Shown piece after piece: positions 21,051 through 31,100 of a stretch of DNA of 39,406 bases. The stretch spans positions 59,758-99,163 of the forward strand of contig JH153150.1 of the NCBI GenBank assembly GCA_000226015.1. The letters run 5' to 3'. Position numbers and translations under genes: made by a program. Positions within the stretch are counted from its first letter, which is position 1; every line of letters starts with the position of its first letter. The notes below the pieces were generated by a model, which was given only the letters and a program-made list of their open reading frames with translations, was not told where the DNA came from and ran no database searches. Source of the DNA: Mnemiopsis leidyi. Its lineage: Eukaryota > Ctenophora > Tentaculata > Lobata > Bolinopsidae.

Positions 21051-24000
21051 TTATCTGACTAGTGGGTTCTGTTTCAGCTGCAGGAAGATTGACCTCATCC
21101 TGGAGGTATCCTTGCAGTTTCTGTTACTTTTGGGGTTAAAGTCGCACAGTTTACAGATAGTCTCCCACTGGGCTCCTTCTTTGGAGTCTTTACCTTCGTT
21201 TAGGAATGCTTCTTGTGCTTCTCGGTTTCCTGCTTTTGTCTTCTCCAGCACCTGTAGTTAAAAAGTCGCCGTTATTTTAGAACATAAAAACAAGTTAAGT
21301 TTACATGACGTCACTGGGTCATTTTTCCTTGGGCACAATGTATTGTATTAGGGGTGCCCATGGTTTTGGGACACTACGAAGTGGGGCATGAAATCACTGG
21401 AGAAAATCACTGGGGCACAAAATTCTGGGCCTGATGTTCTGGGGCACAACAACAGCAACTCAAAAGTATGAACTGTTTCTCTATCATGTGCTTTATCATG
21501 TGCTTTATCATGTGCTTTAACATGTTAGATTATATCCATGCACCAGCACGCAGAACACTTGATCAAGGGTCTATCCTGCCCTAACAAGTAATCGTGACAG
21601 AGTAAAACGGATAGTGTAAGTCCCACCCACGTCTAACAAACCGTCAAGACACACACCTCGTTCTGCTTGGAGTGCCAGTTGTCTAGCTCTTTAGCCGCCT
21701 CGGCCTTCCATTCAGCTCTCTTAGCTTCGGCCTCCTGGTCTCTAGTAGCGATCTCCTCTGCCTGCTCCAACCTCCACTTCCTGGTGGAGTAAGTACTCGG
21801 TTAGTTACTTAGTTACAAGGTGAGTTAGTTACTTAGAAACTTAGTTACGGAGTTAGTTGGCTACTTGTTACCGAGTGAGTTTGTTATTTAGTAGCTAAGT
21901 TACGGGAAGAGTTAGTTACTTAGTAACTTTGTTACGGAGTTAGTTGGCTACTTGTTACCGGTTGATATGGTTACTTAGTAACGGAGTTAGTGGGGAATTT
22001 GTTACCGAATGAGTTAATTATTCAGTAGCTAAGTTACTGGGTGAGTTAGTTACTTAGTTGCTAAGTTACGAAGTTAGTTGGCTACTTGTTGCCAAGTGAG
22101 TTAGTTACTTAGTTGCTCATTTACGAAGTGAGTAACAACAAACAAGACAACGTACAAGACTCACTGGAGTAAAGCAAGTTGAAGAACTTTATACTTATCA
22201 TATAAGCCAGTACTAATATAATGCGAAAAGTTCTAGGTTTAAGTGCAGCACATTGTTCATACAATTCAGGGCAGACCGCAGTAAACTCACACACAATTAC
22301 TACATTGCAATTGTATACAAACTGTGTTACATTGTTCATTCTCATAGCAGTACTTTGAATTGCAGTGAAGGTATAGGTATTGTACGAAATGTATTCAATC
22401 CAAAAGAATGTACATAGTACACACAATCTACCTGATAGACTCCGGTTCAGCGGCCTCCGCAAGCGCCTCATAGACCGGCCCGGCAGCAGCAGGTTCAGGG
22501 GCGGGCATCGCCAGGATTTCCGGCTCACTCATTACGGGGGCAGCTACCACTTCAGGTTCGGACATCGCCGGAGGAATAGCTACCGGTCCTTCGTCTAGGA
22601 AATCTGGGGGTTTACGTTGAGATTTCAATCGTTGGTTGAAAAATCATATCAAATAAAAGATATATGGACATTTTTATAATAAGATAGCAATCAGACGTGT
22701 GAATCTAATCCATACTTTCATTTGTATTTACTTGAAATATACTTAGAAACTAGGGCTTTACATTGCATTAGACGATGCGTCTTTACGATTCACATTACAA
22801 GTATGATGGACGTTTATCAATAAACTCAAAAAACAGATTATATGTTCGAAATAGGATTATGATTCACACGTAGTACTGACACGGAATAATTGTTTACATT
22901 TATTATACTTTACCTAAAGTGGAGCCTGTTATATAATTTAAAGTTTAGATTTCAAACACATCCATACGCAAATATGAATACTTCCACAAATATTTTCAAA
23001 GCTCCATGCTAATACGGACACATTTGACACAGGTCAAGTGAGTTACAATTTTGTCATACCTTCATCACTAACAATCTCAACAAAATCAGTGTTTACTTCA
23101 GCGTTAAAATCAGTGTTAACATCATTGCCAAAATCAGTGTTAACATCAACGTTATCACTATCCACTTCACAAGATTGTGTGTCATCATGCTCTATAACTT
23201 CAGAATCGACAAGGAAGTTTTCAGTGTCTTGTTCAACATCATCAGCAATGATATCTTTCGTGTATACCGGCTCCAGGTCTAGATCTAGTTTGACAAGACT
23301 ATAAATTAGACCAGATATAACTAACTTCACTGGTTTAATAAAAAGAGAAAGGTATTTTCAAGAAGGGGTTACAAATTTATCGTATCACGTGACAGCGATT
23401 GACCAATGAGAATACAGGTAGGACCAACCAATATCAAGAAACGCTATCGCGTGATATCAACGATCTCTAACCTTTCAAAAATACCTATTATCTAAGTCAT
23501 GCAATAACTGGTCTGGAGCTAGCGAAAATCGACACAAAATAAACATCGAGTGCATGAAAGCTAATTTCAATTGTCATTTTCAGTGATTACTCTAATAAAG
23601 TATTGGTAGAAAGTGTGGAATTATCAATGGTCGATTTAACATTTAACATAGATCATGCATTATGATACAGGTTCTTGGGGTCTAAATAAAAATCAAGGTT
23701 AATACAAGGTTCCCAGCACAGGTCGATCAATTTTTCACGTAAATTGTATTATAAGTTAAGAAGACACAGACGCTCTCTTGATCATACATCTCTATAGCTC
23801 AGCAGCACAAAGCATCGCAGATAGAAATAAGCACAATTAATTGTAGCTTTTGTTGTTGAGCACTCTCAACTCATACATAACACATTTCACACAGCCCACA
23901 TCACACTTCACAGATCACATTTTGCAAATCAAATATCACGCATCACACATAACATCACACTTCACAGATTACACTTTGCAAATCACACATCACGCATCAC

Positions 24001-24222
24001 GCATCACACATAACATCACACTTCACAGATCACACTTTGCCAATCACACATCACGCATCACACATAACATTACACTCCACCCAGCTCACCTAGCCCTTGA
24101 TCGCCAGCCAGAGCCGGACTATCAGCTATCAGCTCGAAGTTATCACCTCCCAAAACATCTCCGATAGCTTCTTGTTCTCGTGTCAGGAAGTCAGCAGCTG
24201 GGTCTTCTTCGAACAGAGACAT
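21051..24222 (-). CDS. CLT: Clathrin light chain
   Basis: Five minus-strand exons with matching phases: 24222-24090, 23284-23060, 22603-22432, 21780-21657, 21251-21051; 284 residues, or 209 if the second exon is skipped. The N-terminus has the conserved clathrin light chain stretch FEEDPAADFLTREQEAIGDV, including the acidic EED used to bind Hip1-family proteins. Then come an acidic/Pro-Ala linker (SEPE repeats), the heavy-chain-binding helix (EPESIRKWRLEQAEE, RAEWKAEAAKELDNWHSKQNE) and the conserved C-terminus (WETICKLCDFNPKS, KDTSRMRSIFLQLKQ, PLVR-stop). The start is the ATG at 24222 in an ACC-ATG context; the frame remains open upstream but only through repeat DNA. Exon 2 (acidic, DVNTDF repeats) is phase 1-1 and rebuilds the same Asp codon whether included or skipped. 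Confidence 0.93.
21335..21530. repeat. Low-complexity and short tandem repeats in clathrin light chain intron
   Basis: A stretch with repeated tggggcac/actgggg motifs (21345-21450) is followed by about four 14-base copies of tatcatgtgcttta (about 21480-21525). Confidence 0.6.
21786..22135. repeat. gagttagttacttagttac minisatellite beside the exon 4 acceptor
   Basis: Degenerate units built from gttagttacttagtaactaa and ggctacttgttaccgagtga fill the intron next to the clathrin light chain exon that starts at 21780. The array begins about ten bases from the splice acceptor on the minus strand. Confidence 0.85.
23366..23493. repeat. Dispersed repeat, copy 2
   Basis: Second copy of the interspersed repeat seen at 18577-18712, in the same orientation. 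It lies in intron 1 of clathrin light chain, 80 bases beyond the acidic exon. Confidence 0.65.
23875..24075. repeat. CA-rich tandem repeat (cacatcacacttcacagatc type)
   Basis: About three to four copies of a roughly 59-base unit made of cacttcacagatcacacttt, gcaaatcacacatcacgcat and cacacataacat. It ends about 14 bases inside intron 1, next to the donor of clathrin light chain exon 1 (24090). Confidence 0.85.
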
Positions 24223-24505
24223 GGTGATAGTTGCTAAGTGATATGCGTTGTTAGGTGATAGTTTCAAGATGATTAGAGTTGTTAGGTGATAGTTGCTTGA
24301 TGATAGGAGCTGTTAGGTGTTAGTTGTTAGGTGATAAGTGCTGTTCAGTGATAGTTGCTAGGTGATTAGAGTTGTTAGGTGATAGTTGCTTGATGATATG
24401 AGCTGTTAGGTGTTACTTAGAGTTGATAGGTGATAGTTTCTAGGTAATAATCAGTTGTTAGGTTATAGTTGTTTCTTGTTAGGTGATGAGAATTGCTACG
24501 TGATT
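24223..24505. repeat. gttaggtgatagttgctagg tandem repeat in the 5' leader
   Basis: Degenerate units of roughly 20-25 bases (gagttgttaggtgatagttg and variants) begin within a few bases of the clathrin light chain ATG and extend upstream about 280 bases. This is where the 5' UTR or promoter should be. Confidence 0.8.
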
Positions 24506-25074
24506 AATGCTATCATAATTGTCACCATCATTTTAATGATCGAGTAAGATGTGCATAGTTCGCACAGATTTGTAGATTTCATAATTTTGGTTTTTAAAAG
24601 TAAGCATTCGACTATATTTCCTATAAATAATGGGCAACTTACAAAATAATACGTTTGAGCATTTACTTGTACTCATTCATGATGGAAGCTCTTAAAGTCA
24701 AAGCAATAAAATACCTCGCGTTGGTAAAACCATTTAATGTACTTTGGATTTTGAGAATAACATTTATGGGTTATTAAATGAGGTTAGAAATAAATTACTA
24801 TGTCATACCGATTTCATAAACTGTATTATCATTCAAAAACAACATCAAAGGATGATTAATTAAAACAACTATAACAATATGAGCTCATAGTTAAACTACG
24901 CTGAGTCATATATCCGAAAAGTGAGATCGTGAATGAATATGATATTGAAATTAAACAAATAAGTGAGCGTCGACAATCTGCAGCTATCAACAAAAATGTT
25001 GAAAACACAATGCAAATAGGGCTTTGCTGGAGAAACAGCCAAACGTCTCACTGAAAATTGACTTCCTAACAGTA
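24506..25074. other. Intergenic, no element recognised
   Basis: AT-rich DNA between the clathrin light chain leader and the USP48 3' end. Nothing supportable seen. Confidence 0.5.
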
Positions 25075-25196
25075 CACTTTAGTACTAAGCTCTCTAAAGC
25101 TCTAAGTAAGCTCTAAGTAAGCTAGGCCTAGCTTAGGTAAGGTACCTAGGAAAGGTAAGGTACCTAGCTAGGTTTACCTAGCTAGGTAAACATATA
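25075..25196. repeat. aggtacctagctaggt-type low-complexity repeat
   Basis: Repeats of ctctaagtaag and then self-complementary ggtacctagctaggt units directly abut the USP48 stop codon on its 3' side. The segment could fold strongly in the 3' UTR. Confidence 0.7.
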
Positions 25197-28100
25197 CTAA
25201 AGTCCAGACAGGACAGTCCCCTTGAAGCCTTGCTCGGTGGAGGAAGTGAACACTTCAGCCTCTTGGAGGAGGGCGTGGTTGTACTCCAAGTAGATTATAC
25301 TTCCAGGTATGATACCCAGCTCTCTCATGGTACCTGTGTCTAGTATCTTACCGTTCTGTGTTCTGAGGAGTTGATAATTGTAGAGTGAGGGATACCCCGG
25401 TCAATACCATCGTTATACCCACATTAAAAGAAAATCCGAGAAAGTTGAAGTGGACTTGTGATAAAGAATACCTATACGATGCTTTATTTAACTATCCCCT
25501 TACCATCATCCACAAACCTCTACACTTCTTTCACCCTATCCCTCCTTATTCCTTTTCTCAAAGTTTGGGAGCCATATCTTCTTACAGATCTCAAATTTAG
25601 CTCGCAATCTTACCTCAATGTTTGTTCAGACGGAGCTATTGCCATCTTCTCGCAGATCTGAATCTTCACATCTCGAACGGTATCGTGGGAACTGAGATGA
25701 AGAACTTTGTCTCCTCTTCTTCCTCGCTTTCCCGCTGTTTTATCTTCCCTCAAGTATACCACCTGTCAATTAGCGTCAATCAGGGACCGCTTAGATTAGA
25801 TCAAATGTCTATATGAGGGTCAATGATTCCAGATCCAGTATAACCGGTACTATAAGCCTCTATAAGTCTATATAACAAAAGTGTAACGTGACAGCTGCGT
25901 GTTATGCAGTCATTAGATTTGAAGGGTCGGTCATAATTATAACCTTTCCCCAGAAAACACGCTTAAAATTGGACCCTATACTAGAGAAATTGAAATAAAA
26001 ATCCCGGTTCCTAAGTGCAGTATACTAGTATCTAGTCTAATTTTAGTATCTAGTCTAATTTAGGTTAAGAGAAGGGGGTTGCAACTACCTCAGTCAAATA
26101 CTGACCTGGTCAGTAAATACGTCATGTAACATGACACACTCTCTACACACTGCAGGCGTGTATAGTATAGCCCCGTCAGCAGAGTCGCATCTGATAGTGG
26201 TGGTGGGGCCGAACTTGTCGTTCAGTAACTCCCACTCGCTCTCCTGGGAGGAGATCGGAATGTTAGGAATGTTATCTTCGGAAACTGTGACGTGTTCTTA
26301 CTGCACTGTGGAGTAGAGTGCTACTTTTAAATAGTTCATTGCATCCTCTTAACTTAACTACAAGACATAGTCAACAATTCAAAGTTTTATAGAATATATA
26401 TATATTGCATCCTCTTAACTAAACTACAAGACATAGTCAACAATTTAAAGGTTTATAGAATATCCTGATATTAGATAATACAGTTTCCAGCACCCAGGTC
26501 TGAGGCTCTGGCAGAGCAGACTTGTAATGAAGAAAACTAGAAAAGCTGACAAGTTTGAAGCTGCACTATCTACACTATACTATCTATGTTGATACTACTT
26601 TAGATTCTAAAAGAGGTATCGAAATCTAACCTTAACGAAAGCAGCATGCTCAAGAGCGTCACTGGCCAGCAGAGAGTGTTTACAGATTAGTACAGTGTTA
26701 TCCAGAAATATTCTATCTTGTATCTTCTTTCTGTAGAAGGGTCTCAGGTCCTGCAGTAATTTGGGGAATTTTACTTCAACTTTTACCAACATGTAACAAT
26801 ATGTAATAGTTCAGACTACTTACTGATTGGTAACAGCTTTCATTAAACGGTATTTAATTTCAGTGTTTACATATTTTGACCCAAAAATCGATCTTATCCT
26901 TGTCTCGATTGTACCACAAAATTAACGTGGTTTTAACTGTTTAAGGCGCTCGATCGATTTGCCAACTAATCTCTAGTTTGTAATACAACAACACTTCACA
27001 GAACTCGATGTCGTTGTAAATGAAAGTTAAACCGCCTTCTCGTCTAACAATAAATCACGTGACACAGCTACAGTCATCAAGACACTTGACCTTACATCTT
27101 GAAACAAGCGTACAAACAAACGTACACACTGCAGCAAACCGAAACCTAAACCCGGACCAACAACCGAATAACGGACATATCTGAGCGTCTCATGTTACGG
27201 ATAGTGACTCACGTATTTAATAAAGCTGGAGGGTATAACATATGGTGTGAGGGAGGGTATGTAGGGGAAAGCACCGTCAGTAAGAAGACGTTGTAGTGAC
27301 TCACGTATTTAATAAAGCTGGAGGNNNNNNNNNNNNNNNNNNNNNNNNNNNNNNNNNNNNNNNNNNNNNNNNNNNNNNNNNNNNNNNNNNNNNNNNNNNN
27401 NNNNNNNNNNNNNNNNNNNNNNNNNNNNNNNNNNNNNNNNNNNNNNNNNNNNNNNNNNNNNNNNNNNNNNNNNNNNNNNNNNNNNNNNNNNNNNNNNNNN
27501 NNNNNNNNNNNNNNNNNNNNNNNNNNNNNNNNNNNNNNNNNNNNNNNNNNNNNNNNNNNNNNNNNNNNNNNNNNNNNNNNNNNNNNNNNNNNNNNNNNNN
27601 NNNNNNNNNNNNNNNNNNNNNNNNNNNNNNNNNNNNNNNNNNNNNNNNNNNNNNNNNNNNNNNNNNNNNNNNNNNNNNNNNNNNNNNNNNNNNNNNNNNN
27701 NNNNNNNNNNNNNNNNNNNNNNNNNNNNNNNNNNNNNNNNNNNNNNNNNNNNNNNNNNNNNNNNNNNNNNNNNNNNNNNNNNNNNNNNNNNNNNNNNNNN
27801 NNNNNNNNNNNNNNNNNNNNNNNNNNNNNNNNNNNNNNNNNNNNNNNNNNNNNNNNNNNNNNNNNNNNNNNNNNNNNNNNNNNNNNNNNNNNNNNNNNNN
27901 NNNNNNNNNNNNNNNNNNNNNNNNNNNNNNNNNNNNNNNNNNNNNNNNNNNNNNNNNNNNNNNNNNNNNNNNNNNNNNNNNNNNNNNNNNNNNNNNNNNN
28001 NNNNNNNNNNNNNNNNNNNNNNNNNNNNNNNNNNNNNNNNNNNNNNNNNNNNNNNNNNNNNNNNNNNNNNNNNNNNNNNNNNNNNNNNNNNNTCGGATCG

Positions 28101-31100
28101 CATGGAAAGGAGACTGGACCTTGGGTGTCTTGTTACAATACGAGGGTGCCAACTGCCAACTGGAGTTTGAAAAAATTTTTCTGGCCCCCCCAAAATTTTT
28201 AAATTTTTGACAACTGGCCCCCAAATGGGGGGGCCAGTGGTCAAAATTTTGGGGGGGCCAAAACATACTCTGGCCCCCCCACTCTAATTTTTGGGGGGGC
28301 CATGGCCCCCCTCGGCCCCCCGGTTCCCGCCACCCCTGAGTGACTCACGTATTTAATAAAGCTGGAGGGTATAACATATGGTGTGAGGGAGGGTATGTAG
28401 GGGAAAGCACCGTCAGTAAGAAGACGTTGTAGGTCCCTGCGGTGGAGTAGGATGGTGGAGATGTAGAGCTTCTCCTGGTCACACTCGTCAGTGCAGACTT
28501 GACATGGTTCTTCTAGGTAGCTAGGTGCAGGGAACTGTGGGGGGGGGGTTTAGAGTCTTTTAATATTTCCAGGGAGGTATTTGTTAGATTTTTTGCGTTA
28601 TGGAAAGCTGTTTTGCCCGATTTTCAATTTGAACATGCATCATAACGTCTTGGACAAAACAATCACGTCAGACTGGATCAGAGTTATTAATCACATGTTA
28701 ACATGTTAAGCGAAGCACAAGTCTCAGAGAGGTACCTACCTCTGGAAAGTATTTCTTAACAATTGTCTTCACGTCAAAGGAAACCAACTTTCTTCTCTTC
28801 GGATCGGGATCCAAACTGCTGTGTCGACAATTTATCTCCTTGTTGAAGTTTCCACCTGAGATGGAAATACGGTTAAGGCTGCACTTTACTGTATCAGCTG
28901 TCAGTTTATACTGATTTGCACAGAGATTAGTTACCTTATTAATTTTGGTCATCTGATCGCAGAAATTTCTGATCTTTTTAAACTTGGCCGAAGTCAAAAA
29001 AGCAAAAAACAATACTAGGTAGCATACATAGGTCACAAGGCTCTTGGATTCAAATTGTCCATACTATCATAAGTTTTCACTACATAATTGCATATAAATT
29101 GTTGTTACTACAAGGCTAACAAGAAATAAGATCATGGTGATAGGTGACTCACCCTGTCTTACTATCTTCTTAAAGTTCCTGAAGTCATCCTTCACGACCC
29201 ACCAACCAATCTCGGGATCTTTATTTTGAACAATTCCAATCCTCTTAAAATCATCCTCCAGGGTGAGGTCATAGAGATGCTGACGTAAATCAGATGCCAC
29301 ACATTCCTCGCAAAGCATCAAATTTTCCAGAGAAAGAGACTTGCTCTGAATTTCTACCTTTTTGGCATCTTTTAGATCGTACTCCGGTGGAACACCTTCT
29401 GCAATTACCGTTTTTGTTCCCTCAGCAACTTCATCCTCAATTTTAACTTGACAGTTTTGTTGGTTGTTTTCGTCACACCCTTCTGTTTTAACTGCATTGT
29501 CGCCCCTACAATTCTCGGACTTGAACTTGACCTCACTTCCCAGAACCTTTGTCCCATCATCCACAATCTGACTGATAATATCTCTCTCCACGTACTTTAA
29601 TTGTCGGAGTTTATGATACGGTAACTTGTTGTGGACGCAGAGCAGCTTAGTCAGACACGACTCGGTCGTCTCACCCAACAGTTGAACCTCATCGGATGAG
29701 GGAGAGGTGGAAGTGGTGGTGTTCTGGGCCAGGTTGTCTTCAGGGTTCAGTTTTTGGGGGATTCCTGTTTCTATCCACGTTTTTAACATATCCTGGGGAT
29801 TAATGTACGGTAAGAAGACTCTTAGGAACGATCATTAAGGACAGTAGGTAATTAAGCTGATACTAAAGAGCCTGTTGTTAACAGTAATGAATATACCTAA
29901 CCGATAGGTACAAATTACAACGAAAACATGTAGAAATGATTTGAAATGATGACACTTACTGATGGAAGAGGAACAAAGCTTGCTTCATTTTCAGGACTCA
30001 TTCTGCAGCACGCATCTCTCATGGCAACTACTCGAACTTCTTTGTTACTTCGTACGTCTTTTCTCTGTTCCTGGTGAAATAAAAAAGCTGAAAGAAAAAA
30101 AATTTTACTCCTTAACTCTTTCTTAAATCAAAAGTAATTAAATATGAATTTCATCTTTAGTTTTTTCAACAAAAGTAATCAAACATTTTTATATCGTAAT
30201 TCATACAAGAGTACTACAAGTTTAGTTACAAACTAAGTATCAAATCCTAGTAATCAACTCACCGCTCTGCACTCACCATCAACAGTTCTCTGAGCTGTTC
30301 AAATTCTAGATTCTCTGCCAAGGTAGCAGACAAAATATCGGAGGGTGGCGGAACCTCCCCCTCCTTCTCACCAACTACAACTGAACTTTCACCTCCAGGC
30401 TCCGCATGGTTTGTCGATCTTGTTGATATTTGGTTTGGACTTGTATTTTCGGAGGACGCGGGTGTTGTTCTAGAGAAAAAGTCGGTGATTCTAGACTCCT
30501 CTGTGGAGCTCCCTGATGACTGCGGCAGAACAACCGGTGAAACTATAGGGAGGGACACGAACTCTTCCGAACCATCCTCGTAGACCAGCATGTAGACAGA
30601 CTGGGAGCAGTGTTCACCTGACGCGCATCCTGGTCTGCGCGTGCTACTCAGATCATACTGCTTTAGATCCAGTTTGTCTAGTTCTAACACTACGTCGTCA
30701 TTAAACGTTACCCACTTGTCTCCCCGCTTGATTATAGCTATGTAGTGGCCGCTTTGAGTTGTTTCCCCCACGTGTATGATAATTCCTGATAGTTTGTACG
30801 TTTTTGATGTGTGTCCGCTGTCACCGGCTAAGTTGAAAAGCGTCAAAATGTCGTTAAATTTAACAAACGATGTGTCTTTGGTACGTTGCATGGTGCTGGT
30901 GTTATAGTTGAATCTGAGTAACTGAAGTTGCAGGGTTTTGGGGTATTGATTGACGACAAAACAGCGCTCAACACGGCGCAGCATATTGCATTGCGCGCAA
31001 TGATAGCTGTTATCTCCTTCCAGAATCTCCACTGTACTAAGCTGCTGTATCCGCTCAGCCAGAGTTCTGTTTCGGGGCTGGACCTGCAGCTTCAAATCGG

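Noticed and set aside
23038-23304. Ser/Thr-rich plus-strand ORF
   Set aside because: Antisense shadow of the acidic clathrin light chain exon.
26244-26300. Extending the USP48 exon at 26243 upstream to an earlier acceptor
   Set aside because: The earlier acceptors break the phase set by the preceding exon; the pyrimidine-rich acceptor ending at 26244 gives phase 0 and the expected SEWELL alignment.
26131-26316. Plus-strand ORF opposite a USP48 exon
   Set aside because: Shadow of the minus-strand exon 26243-26106.
27296-28266. Long reading frames across the N gap
   Set aside because: They consist mostly of unknown bases; the ends are transposon and repeated exon tail.
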